Shown here piece by piece: positions 5,586 through 11,977 of a stretch of 12,655 nt of DNA. Every line of letters begins with the position of its first letter. Position 1 is the first letter of the stretch. The stretch is from an uncultured Lachnospiraceae bacterium. Its GTDB lineage: Bacteria > Bacillota > Clostridia > Lachnospirales > Lachnospiraceae. The position numbers and the translations under genes were made by a program. The DNA is taken from assembly GCA_902473545.1 (NCBI GenBank), contig CABRSG010000039.1:1-12655 (forward strand), given 5' to 3'. The notes beneath the pieces are model-generated. The model searched no databases and was not told the origin of the DNA. It saw nothing but the letters and a program-made list of their open reading frames with translations.

Positions 5586-5999
5586 TTATTTAATGTTTTC
5601 CGGCCCGAATCCAAAGGGAAGCATTTCCTCCAGCGTACGCTGAATGTATTTTCCCTTTCCATTTGCCAGAATAATCCGGAAGGTCTTTGGATCGCAGAAT
5701 TCCATCATGACCTGACGGCAGACGCCGCAGGGCGCGCAAAGCTCGTCGCCCTCGCTCTCCTCCGGTCCGCCGACAATGGCAATTTTTTCAAATTCCCGCT
5801 CACCATCGTAGATTGCTTTAAAGAAAGCCGTTCGCTCCGCGCAGTTAGTCGGCGTGTAGCCAGCGTTTTCAATGTTGCAGCCGTGATAGATCTTTCCGCT
5901 TTTTGTGACAAGCGCCGCGCCCACCTGGAAGTGGGAGTACGGCACGTAAGCATGCCTTCGCGCCTTTTTCGCTTCCAGAATCAGTTCTTCGTTCGTCAA
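5586..5999 (-). CDS. cdd: Cytidine deaminase
   Basis: 137 residues using a TTG start at 5999, which is 7 bases after GGAGGG. The longer open frame to 6128 is rejected because it runs into the malic enzyme gene and reads as an arginine/tryptophan-rich shadow. The zinc and catalytic motifs are complete: TNCAERTAF with Cys53 as ligand and Glu55 as proton shuttle, and PCGVCRQ with Cys91 and Cys94. The C-terminus LPFGFGP is typical of the small homotetrameric enzyme. It deaminates cytidine and deoxycytidine to uridine forms in pyrimidine salvage in the cytoplasm. It lies 16 bases after the malic enzyme stop and is followed by two terminators, so it is the last gene of that operon. The pairing with malic enzyme has no obvious metabolic logic. 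Confidence 0.95.
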   Translation of the reverse strand: MTNEELILEAKKARRHAYVPYSHFQVGAALVTKSGKIYHGCNIENAGYTPTNCAERTAFFKAIYDGEREFEKIAIVGGPEESEGDELCAPCGVCRQVMMEFCDPKTFRIILANGKGKYIQRTLEEMLPFGFGPENIK

Positions 6000-6015
6000 T
6001 GCTATTCCCTCCGTT

Positions 6016-7188
6016 TTAAATGCGCGCAACGCCGCTTGTCCGCGCCGCCAGCGCCACCGCCGCAGCCACCGCCGGTCCCACCTTCGGATCAAACGCATAC
6101 GGGATAATATGCTCCGCATCCAGCTCATCCTCTGTGATCAGATCCGCCAGCGCCTTCGCCGCAGCCATCTTCATTTCCTCGTTGATATCGCTTGCCCGCA
6201 CATCAAAAGCGCCGCGAAAGATTCCCGGAAACGCCAGCACATTATTAATCTGGTTCGGGAAATCGCTGCGTCCGGTAGCGATCACCTTCGCGCCGCCCGC
6301 CTTTGCGTCCTCCGGAAAAATCTCCGGAGTCGGGTTGGCGCAGGCAAAAATAATCGCGTCGCGGTTCATCGTTTTCACCATCTCCGTCGTCACCGTATCC
6401 GGCGCGGAAACGCCGATAAAAATATCCGCGCCCACCAGCATATCCGCCAGCGTGCCCTCTTTTTTCTCCAGGTTCGTCACCTGCGCCATCTCTTCCTTGA
6501 TCCAGTTCAGACCATCACGCCCCGCGTAGATAGCGCCCCTGCGGTCGCACATGGTAACATTCCGGAAGCCTGCCGCCAGCAGCAGCTTCACGATGGAAAT
6601 CGCCGCCGCGCCCGCACCGGAGGTCACGACCTTTACGTCCTCTTTTTTCTTTCCGACCACCTTCAGCGCGTTCGTCAGACCGGCAAGCGTGATCACCGCC
6701 GTGCCATGCTGATCGTCGTGGAAGATCGGGATATCGCAGCGCTCCTTTAATTTGCGCTCGATCTCGAAGCAGCGCGGCGCCGAGATATCCTCCAGGTTGA
6801 TGCCGCCGAAGGAACCGGAGATCAGCGCGACCGTATCGACAAATTCGTCGACGTCCTGTGTTTTCACGCAAAGCGGAAAGGCATCCACGTCTCCAAAGGA
6901 CTTGAACAGCACACACTTGCCCTCCATGACCGGCATTCCCGCCTCCGGTCCGATATCGCCAAGACCGAGCACCGCCGAGCCGTCCGTGATAACGGCGCAG
7001 AGATTGTGTCTCCTCGTCAGCTCATAAGATTTGTTTATATCCTTCTGAATCTCCAGACAGGGCTGCGCCACGCCCGGCGTGTATGCCAGCGAAAGATCGT
7101 CCTTCGTGGACACCGGCACTCTGGAAACGACCTCGATCTTACCCTTCCAGTCTGCGTGCAGCTTCAGCGACTCTTCTGCATAGTTCAT
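6016..7188 (-). CDS. Malic enzyme (oxaloacetate-decarboxylating malate dehydrogenase)
   Basis: 390 residues, the usual length of the short bacterial form without the phosphotransacetylase-like extension. ATG 7188 has AGGAGGG 6 bases upstream. Visible active-site elements are SLAYTPGV (33-40, Tyr36), GDIGPEAGMPVMEGK (77-91, Lys91), NLEDISAP (131-138) with metal-binding Glu132/Asp134 region, and HDDQHGTAV (157-165). The dinucleotide-binding loop is SGAGAAAIS (190-198), and CANPTPEI (283-290) is also typical. The enzyme converts malate to pyruvate and CO2 while reducing NAD or NADP; cofactor choice cannot be read reliably from the sequence. In a fermentative anaerobe it would balance the C4 and pyruvate pools. 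It is the first gene of a two-gene operon with cytidine deaminase. Confidence 0.95.
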   Translation of the reverse strand: MNYAEESLKLHADWKGKIEVVSRVPVSTKDDLSLAYTPGVAQPCLEIQKDINKSYELTRRHNLCAVITDGSAVLGLGDIGPEAGMPVMEGKCVLFKSFGDVDAFPLCVKTQDVDEFVDTVALISGSFGGINLEDISAPRCFEIERKLKERCDIPIFHDDQHGTAVITLAGLTNALKVVGKKKEDVKVVTSGAGAAAISIVKLLLAAGFRNVTMCDRRGAIYAGRDGLNWIKEEMAQVTNLEKKEGTLADMLVGADIFIGVSAPDTVTTEMVKTMNRDAIIFACANPTPEIFPEDAKAGGAKVIATGRSDFPNQINNVLAFPGIFRGAFDVRASDINEEMKMAAAKALADLITEDELDAEHIIPYAFDPKVGPAVAAAVALAARTSGVARI

Positions 7189-7217
7189 AGTTTTCCCTCC
7201 TGCATTTCTTTTATTTT

Positions 7218-7246
7218 GTTATACTAAAATTTTCTCCAAAATGCAA
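7218..7246 (-). promoter_or_regulatory. Promoter of the malic enzyme operon
   Basis: On the minus strand TTGCAT (7246-7241), 17 bases, TATAAC (7223-7218), with a short leader of about 25 nt to the start codon. It lies only 36 bases from the left end of the miniature element at 7282. Confidence 0.7.
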
Positions 7247-7281
7247 GGGAAACCGCTCACTCTCCTCTCCCCGCCAGCCTT

Positions 7282-7438
7282 GTTACTGTTCACTCCGTTC
7301 ACAGCAACCTTCCCAAATCCATTTAAAATTCGCTTCGCGAATGGGATTTGCTCACACCTGAATCACGTTCTCACGCCTCAAACCCACAGGACTGGCTTTG
7401 CGTCGCAGCAGGTGTTTGAGGCTGGCGTGAACAGTAAC
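7282..7438. mobile_element. Miniature inverted-repeat element, copy 1 (157 bp)
   Basis: It is bounded by a perfect 12-bp terminal inverted repeat, GTTACTGTTCAC (7282-7293) and GTGAACAGTAAC (7427-7438). The flanks CCAGCCTT (7274-7281) and CCAGCCTC (7439-7446) match at 7 of 8 bases and look like an 8-bp target-site duplication. The first 93 bases match copy 2 at 9920-10012 with about 10 differences by eye. The interior holds a nested hairpin (CAAATCC with GGATTTG enclosing ATTCGC/GCGAAT) and a second one (GCCTCAAAC 7375-7383 with GTTTGAGGC 7414-7422). It encodes nothing, so it would be a non-autonomous element moved in trans. It overlaps the last 22 codons of the XRE gene. Confidence 0.8.
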
Positions 7439-8513
7439 CCAGCCTCCTGCGGTAACGCCCGATCAGCTTTTGAAATTCCTCATGCGGGCGCAAAAAATCA
7501 TACTCCGGGCTACCCTCCAGCTCTGCCAGAAGAGGCGGCAGGATTTTTTCCGCCAGCGTTACATTTGCCGCGGCCTCCTGGTAACTCTGGTAAAGCACAT
7601 GATACAGCACAGATTCATTCATTTTCCACGGAAGATACGTCTGCTCCAGCATCTGGTCCAGAATTTTAAGGCTTTCTTCCACATTCTGCTGTTTCAGCGC
7701 CAGTGCATGAAACCCTATCAAGCCATTATACCCCCACATATCATATATCTTTGCCGCCTCCTGCGCCTTTTGGGCAAGCCTTCTGGCATTTTCCTCATTT
7801 CCCATTGCAAGCTCCAGATCGATCATTCTCCAGAAATTTCCCATCACCCCGACGTTCTGCTGCAATACCATCTTCTCCACAAGCTTCAGCGCTTCCGCAT
7901 ATTTCCCCTGTTCCTTCCACAGATCCGCCTGCAGCATATTTTTATCGATCAGATTCGTCTCCGGAAGCTGGTCAATGATCTCCTGCACCTTTTCATATTC
8001 TTTGCTGTGCAGATATTTTGATGCCGTCATATAGCCCGTCCGCCTGCGGACATCCTCATCGTCACAATGCATTGCCTGCTCATACAACGCCCTCAAACGC
8101 TCCTGATAGCCGCCCTTCTCCTCGCCGGAGAGGTCAGAGGTCCCCATAATAATGCTCCCATCCAGCAGGGTAGCCATTCCCTCAATGAGGGCCCCGCAGT
8201 TCGGGTATTCCTTTATCCGGCTTTCTGCCAGCGAAAAGCCCGCCTCAATGCCGTTTTTCCCGATTTCCTTTGCGACCTCTTCCATATAATTGTTTATTTC
8301 CTGCTGCGTCAGTGTTTCCCGAAAGCACAGCAGCGTGTTCAGGTCCACATTCAGCAGACGCGCAAGCGCTGCCACCAGCGTGATGTCCGGGTAAGTGCTC
8401 CCCTTCTCCCACTTGTTCACCGCCGGAGCCGTCACGCCAAGCTGCTCCGCCACCTGCTCCTGCGTCAGACCAAGCGCCTTGCGTCTTTCACGGATAACTG
8501 TATTGATCGGCAT
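7371..8513 (-). CDS. XRE-family regulator with helical-repeat C-terminal domain, C-terminus altered by element insertion
   Basis: 380 residues, ATG 8513 behind AGGAGGG. Residues 5-60 form an HTH_3 domain (ALGLTQEQVAEQLGVTAPAV, then NKWEKGSTYPDITLVAALA). The rest is a long alpha-helical region with TPR-like spacing (for example EQGKYAEALKLVEKM and NEENARRLAQKAQEAAKIYD), probably for ligand, peptide or protein binding. This architecture is common in Clostridia and usually regulates neighbouring genes. Residues 359-380 are encoded by the miniature element. Removing the element and one duplicated flank gives ...RRRLAGRGE and a TGA at 7259-7257, i.e. a 363-residue ancestor. The replaced tail lies after the last helix, so the protein may still work. 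It sits 137 bases after the MFS gene in the same orientation, which suggests a link with that transporter. Confidence 0.88.
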   Translation of the reverse strand: MPINTVIRERRKALGLTQEQVAEQLGVTAPAVNKWEKGSTYPDITLVAALARLLNVDLNTLLCFRETLTQQEINNYMEEVAKEIGKNGIEAGFSLAESRIKEYPNCGALIEGMATLLDGSIIMGTSDLSGEEKGGYQERLRALYEQAMHCDDEDVRRRTGYMTASKYLHSKEYEKVQEIIDQLPETNLIDKNMLQADLWKEQGKYAEALKLVEKMVLQQNVGVMGNFWRMIDLELAMGNEENARRLAQKAQEAAKIYDMWGYNGLIGFHALALKQQNVEESLKILDQMLEQTYLPWKMNESVLYHVLYQSYQEAAANVTLAEKILPPLLAELEGSPEYDFLRPHEEFQKLIGRYRRRLGYCSRQPQTPAATQSQSCGFEA

Positions 8514-8552
8514 ATGTTTGCCCTCCTTTTTGTGATTTCCCGGGTTACCTCT

Positions 8553-8581
8553 ACTATAACAGACTGCCTTGCGATGCTCAA
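8553..8581 (-). promoter_or_regulatory. Promoter of the XRE regulator gene
   Basis: On the minus strand TTGAGC (8581-8576), 17 bases, TATAGT (8558-8553), about 40 bases before the start codon. Confidence 0.65.
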
Positions 8582-8598
8582 TGGAGGGATTGTTAATT

Positions 8599-8616
8599 TT
8601 AAGTTCGGAAACTTAA
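8599..8616. promoter_or_regulatory. Inverted repeat between MFS and XRE genes (possible operator)
   Basis: TTAAGTT CGGA AACTTAA is a perfect 7-bp palindrome with a 4-base centre, 18 bases upstream of the -35 of the XRE promoter. It lacks a T-run on the minus strand, so it is a poor terminator. The position suits an operator, perhaps for the XRE protein itself; this is inference. Confidence 0.4.
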
Positions 8617-8650
8617 CGGCAGGTTAAAATTTGCTTTTCTTCTTCAGGTT

Positions 8651-9856
8651 TTATGAGCAGACAGCACTCCGTCGTATCGTATACGCCGCTCCCAGCAGCA
8701 GCGCCGCGCACAGCAGCATACCGCCCAGCACATGAAACGTCACTGTGACAGAATAGCGTTCCCCCAGATACCCGGTCACAGGGCTTGCCAGTACCATCAG
8801 CACGGAATACAGCATACTGTCCACACTGATCAGCGTCGCTCTCTGGTCGCTTGAAAATTCGCGGTTCACATTCTCACTGACCGCCACCTCGGAAAAGCCT
8901 TCGCATGCCCGCATGACGCAGGCGCCGGCTAATATGATAACAATCGTCCGGCTTCCGGTAAGATATGTCCCGGCTCCGCCAAGCAGGCCGCACAAAATAA
9001 GCACATAAAGCAGCCGCATTTTACTTTTTGCCGCCAGACGCGCTCCGCCCGCCCCCGCCAGCGGGATCAGCAGCAGCGGCATCCCGATCCACTTTTCCGG
9101 CCATCCGCACTTTACAAGATGCTCCTGCAGGTACATCATCGTCAGGTAGCACGGGCACGCCACCGCTGCGTCCGCAAGCAGCTTTCCCATCGTCCCCGGA
9201 TGATTTCTCATAAAATACAGTGTATCTAAAACATGATGCTTCAGCCGCATTCCCAGCTCACGGAAACCGTGCCTGCCGCGCTGTTTCTGTTCCTGCGTGA
9301 CATGCGGCTCCTGCATTCCCATCACACAGAGAAACGCGCATAAATTCAGCAATACCGCCAGAAAATAAGTGTACCGGTAGCCCAGTGCGATTGCAACGGG
9401 GCTTAACGTGCAGGACAGCGCACTAAATACGCGCCCTGTCACGCTCATTTTTGACCGTACCCCTTTATATGTCTTTGCACAACCTGCTTCAAGAAGGCTA
9501 TCGTATGCGAGCGCCTCCTCCGTCCCGGACGTGAGATTGAAACTCAGCGCTGAAAAAATCATTCCCATATAAATCCAGCCGCTCCATCCGTCCAGCGCCA
9601 TAAAAACGCCGGAACACATACCGGCGATCCCGGACAGCAGCAGCGTGCGCTTCCTGCCGAACAGATCCGCCGCCATACCGCTCGGAATCTCAAAAATCAT
9701 ACTCGTCACATGGAAAACACCCTCCGCAAACCCCACCTGCGCCAGCGAAAATCCACGCCCAAGCAAAAAAATCACCCACACCACGTCCACCATCCGGAAG
9801 CTGCAAAGCGCTTCATACATATACAGAAGACGTGTCTGTCTCTTTATATTGTTCAT
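8651..9856 (-). CDS. Major facilitator superfamily transporter
   Basis: 401 residues starting at ATG 9856, with AAGGAGAG 7 bases upstream. The frame is open to 9940, but the extra 28 codons lack a ribosome binding site and run into the miniature element. The protein is almost wholly hydrophobic, with about 12 likely membrane helices. MFS motif A is present as SGMAADLFGRKRTLL (59-73, Asp64 and Arg68/Arg70), preceded by FEIPSG, a combination found in Firmicutes drug/proton antiporters of the DHA1 type. A second charged loop (SSDQRATLISVDSM) lies in the C-terminal half. The substrate cannot be read from the sequence; efflux of a small toxic compound is the usual guess. No clear promoter is seen between the gene and the element at 9920-10053, so transcription may have to cross it. 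Confidence 0.88.
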   Translation of the reverse strand: MNNIKRQTRLLYMYEALCSFRMVDVVWVIFLLGRGFSLAQVGFAEGVFHVTSMIFEIPSGMAADLFGRKRTLLLSGIAGMCSGVFMALDGWSGWIYMGMIFSALSFNLTSGTEEALAYDSLLEAGCAKTYKGVRSKMSVTGRVFSALSCTLSPVAIALGYRYTYFLAVLLNLCAFLCVMGMQEPHVTQEQKQRGRHGFRELGMRLKHHVLDTLYFMRNHPGTMGKLLADAAVACPCYLTMMYLQEHLVKCGWPEKWIGMPLLLIPLAGAGGARLAAKSKMRLLYVLILCGLLGGAGTYLTGSRTIVIILAGACVMRACEGFSEVAVSENVNREFSSDQRATLISVDSMLYSVLMVLASPVTGYLGERYSVTVTFHVLGGMLLCAALLLGAAYTIRRSAVCS

Positions 9857-9919
9857 CGAAGTTCTCTCCTTTTCCCTGTGCAGCGCAGCACAAAAACACG
9901 CACTTATCCTGCGCCGCTG

Positions 9920-10053
9920 GTCACTGTTCACGTCGTTCACAGTAACATTCGCAAATCCATTTAAAATTCGCTCCGCGAATGGGATTTGCTCACACCTGTA
10001 TCACTTTCTTACGGACTTTGCAGTGAATGCAAAGTCCTGACCTGAACAGTAAC
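9920..10053. mobile_element. Miniature inverted-repeat element, copy 2 (134 bp)
   Basis: The ends GTCACTGTTCAC (9920-9931) and CTGAACAGTAAC (10042-10053) are inverted repeats matching at 10 of 12 positions. Immediately outside both ends stands the identical octamer CGCCGCTG (9912-9919 and 10054-10061), a perfect 8-bp target-site duplication. The first 93 bases match copy 1, in the same orientation. The right-hand hairpin differs completely: here GGACTTTGCA/TGCAAAGTCC (10013-10022 with 10028-10037), a perfect 10-bp stem with a 5-base loop. The conserved interior again has ATTCGC/GCGAAT inside CAAATCC/GGATTTG. It lies 63 bases upstream of the MFS start codon, in the region where its promoter would be expected. 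Confidence 0.82.
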
Positions 10054-10312
10054 CGCCGCTGCACTGCCTTTTTCAATTTTAACTGTTATTTCTGGAAAAC
10101 GCCCTGAAAAAGGGCAGACTGGTAGCCGGAAAAAATCAAATGTTTCCTTTAAATTTAAAGATAACGATTCTTCTCCAGCTCATGATAACTCCTTGAACAA
10201 ATGAAATTTCTTTCTTACACCTTATCACAAAAAATTTACAATGTCAAACACTTCCATTTTTTTCAGATTCGGTTATAATAGGGACAAACCGTTTTCAAGG
10301 AGGCCTCATCGC
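10054..10312. other. Intergenic region upstream of the GH27 gene
   Basis: No gene is seen. It holds a short hairpin GCCCT-GAAAA-AGGGC (10101-10115) and a perfect 14-bp palindrome CTTTAAATTTAAAG (10147-10160). The palindrome could be a regulator site or simply AT-rich chance. A sugar-responsive regulator might bind here, but no regulator gene is adjacent to support this. Confidence 0.45.
10274..10279 (+). promoter_or_regulatory. -10 element of the GH27 gene promoter
   Basis: A consensus TATAAT lies about 33 bases before the start codon. The -35 position (around 10251-10256, CTTCCA) is poor, which points to a promoter depending on an activator. I see no convincing catabolite-repression (cre) site. 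Confidence 0.5.
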
Positions 10313-11620
10313 ATGAATAAAAATACATTTGCCCTGCTTCCGCCCATGGGCTGGAACAGCTATGACTACTACGACACGACCGTCACCGAAGCCGACGTCC
10401 GTGCAAACGCCGCGTTCATGGCAGATCATCTCAAAAAATATGGATGGGAATATGTCGTGGTGGATATCGAATGGTACGCTCACAAGGCAGGCTCTATGCG
10501 CGATCAGTTCCAGTACATCCCCTTTGCGCCCGTCGAGATGGACGAATATTCCCGGCTGCTGCCGGATCCCGAGCGCTTTCCGTCCTCCGTCGGCGGCGCC
10601 GGGTTTGCTCCGCTGGCAGAGTACATTCACAGCCTCGGTCTGAAATTTGGTATCCATATCATGAGAGGTATTCCGCGGGCAGCCGCTCACAATCACACGG
10701 CTGTTAAAAACTGCCCGCTGACTGCCGACCTTGCCGCCGATCCGTCCTCCATCTGCCTCTGGAACCCGGATATGTACGGTCTGCGCAATAACGAAGCCGG
10801 ACAGGCGTACTATGATTCTCTCATGGAGCTTTACGCCTCCTGGGGCGTGGATTTTATCAAGTGCGACGATATCTGCAACACCAATAATCAGAACCGTTAC
10901 GGTGAGGGCAGCTACGCCGCCTGCTATGAAATCGAAATGCTTGCAAAGGCGATCCGAAAGTGCGGCAGACCGATCGTGCTCTCCCTCTCCCCCGGTCCGG
11001 CGCTGATCGACAAAGCCTGGCACTATGAAAAATACGCCAACATGTGGCGCATCACCGATGACTTCTGGGATAACTGGACGCTTCTGAAAAATATGTTCCG
11101 GCGCTGCGAGCTCTGGCAGAACCACGTATCCGCAGGCTGCTACCCGGACTGCGATATGCTTCCGCTCGGCAAGATCGGCAAAGGCTTCGGCGAAGAACGG
11201 ACCACAAACTTCACGCGCGAGGAGCAGCGCACCATGATGACGCTCTGGTGCATCTTCGGCTCCCCTCTTATGCTCGGCGCTGAGATGACAAAGCTTGACG
11301 ACTGGACGCTCTCACTGCTGACAAACGAGGAAGTGCTTTCCCTGCGCGCCCCGGAGCGTCAGCGCCGACAGGTGCTCCGCAGCAACGAGGAAGCCGTCTG
11401 GGTTTCCAGAGATCCCGCCGACGGAAAAACCTGTGCGGCGCTCTTTAATCTTTCCGACGATACCAGAACCGTCTCCGTACCGCTCGCGGAGCCGGAGCTC
11501 TCGCAGGATGCGTGCCGTCTGCGCGACCTCTGGGACGGAAAGATTTCCCGCTGCGCAAACGACTGCATTCAGGCGGAGCTTCCGCCGCACGGATGCGCGC
11601 TGTACGCGATTGAGGCATAA
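10313..11620 (+). CDS. Glycoside hydrolase family 27 enzyme (alpha-galactosidase-like)
   Basis: 435 residues. ATG 10313 follows AAGGAGG (10297-10303); the frame is open from 10241, but that extension covers the promoter. The TIM barrel starts with LLPPMGWNSYDYY (8-20), the family signature. The nucleophile motif is VDFIKCDD (179-186) with Asp185 in K-x-D. The acid/base motif is MWRITDDFWD (244-253), where Arg246 and Asp250 have the R-x3-D spacing of known alpha-galactosidases. The small C-terminal beta domain (about 355-435) is present. There is no signal peptide, so it acts in the cytoplasm on imported galactosides such as melibiose or raffinose-type sugars. Related GH27 members act on alpha-N-acetylgalactosaminides or beta-L-arabinopyranosides, so the exact sugar is open. 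No transporter or regulator lies beside it, and it is flanked by its own promoter and terminator. Confidence 0.93.
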   Translation: MNKNTFALLPPMGWNSYDYYDTTVTEADVRANAAFMADHLKKYGWEYVVVDIEWYAHKAGSMRDQFQYIPFAPVEMDEYSRLLPDPERFPSSVGGAGFAPLAEYIHSLGLKFGIHIMRGIPRAAAHNHTAVKNCPLTADLAADPSSICLWNPDMYGLRNNEAGQAYYDSLMELYASWGVDFIKCDDICNTNNQNRYGEGSYAACYEIEMLAKAIRKCGRPIVLSLSPGPALIDKAWHYEKYANMWRITDDFWDNWTLLKNMFRRCELWQNHVSAGCYPDCDMLPLGKIGKGFGEERTTNFTREEQRTMMTLWCIFGSPLMLGAEMTKLDDWTLSLLTNEEVLSLRAPERQRRQVLRSNEEAVWVSRDPADGKTCAALFNLSDDTRTVSVPLAEPELSQDACRLRDLWDGKISRCANDCIQAELPPHGCALYAIEA

Positions 11621-11624
11621 AAAA

Positions 11625-11662
11625 CCGCAGGACTTCTTTCGGGAAGTTTCTGCGGATTTTTT
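11625..11662 (+). terminator. Rho-independent terminator of the GH27 gene
   Basis: CCGCAGGACTTC (11625-11636) pairs with GAAGTTTCTGCGG (11643-11655) with one bulged base and G-U pairing, followed by A and six T (11657-11662). It lies 4 bases after the stop codon. Confidence 0.88.
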
Positions 11663-11977
11663 CACCCGTCTGGTTTATGACGGCATTCATGTCTTCTGAT
11701 CTGCCTGGATACCGCCGCATCCAGCGACAGCGTCCGCACCTGGACATCCATCAGATGCTGCCCCCGAACAGCCCGGCAGAGTACTGCTTATTCTCCTGGT
11801 ATTTGGCGCAAGGACGAGAAGTATCAAAGAGCGGCAGCACACATTGCTGCCGCCCTTTAGTTGCCACTTGCAAAGCCGGACGGGACTGTCAACGGCGGGC
11901 ATAACCCGTTCATCTTGCTATTGACTGGCTCGGCTGGATTTGCTATCTTCTTGACAAGCTAGAAATTATATAGAATA
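11663..11977. other. Gene-free stretch, possible worn coding remnants
   Basis: Open frames of about 70 codons on both strands (for example 11677-11904 plus) have no ribosome binding site or recognisable motif and are not called. At 11861-11959 a plus-strand frame between two stops reads as a polar segment followed by about 20 hydrophobic residues (NPFILLLTGSAGFAIFL), like the last membrane helix of a surface protein, but without a start. It may be a gene remnant. A terminator hairpin is embedded (listed separately). Confidence 0.4.
11826..11858 (-). terminator. Terminator hairpin serving the minus strand
   Basis: AAAG-GCGGCAGCA (11826-11839) with TGCTGCCGC-CTTT (11845-11858) gives a 14-bp stem and a 5-base loop. 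The only irregular position (11830/11854) is a G-U pair on the minus strand and an A-C mismatch on the plus strand, so it belongs to minus-strand transcription. The nearest minus-strand gene upstream is the hydrolase ending at 11978, 120 bases away. The T-run is weak, supplied by the stem end TCTTTG. Confidence 0.55.

Noticed and set aside
4776..6107. 443-codon open frame on the plus strand
   Set aside because: It is antisense to the response regulator, two terminators, the cytidine deaminase and part of malic enzyme, all well supported on the minus strand; no motif or ribosome binding site.
6000..6128. N-terminal extension of cytidine deaminase by 43 residues
   Set aside because: It overlaps the malic enzyme coding sequence, is Arg/Trp-rich, and is not part of the family; TTG 5999 has GGAGGG at the right distance.
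7282..7438. Reading the element as a simple terminator for the XRE gene
   Set aside because: The matching second copy, the terminal repeats and the flanking duplications at both sites show a mobile element; there is no T-run placed for termination.
9857..9940. N-terminal extension of the MFS protein by 28 residues
   Set aside because: The upstream start lies within the miniature element and has no ribosome binding site, while ATG 9856 has AAGGAGAG at good spacing and begins a typical MFS N-terminus.
10101..10115. GCCCT/AGGGC hairpin as a terminator
   Set aside because: It has no adequate T-run on either strand and no gene ends nearby.
10295..11125. 276-codon open frame on the minus strand
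   Set aside because: It is the shadow of the GH27 gene, whose catalytic motifs are clear on the plus strand.
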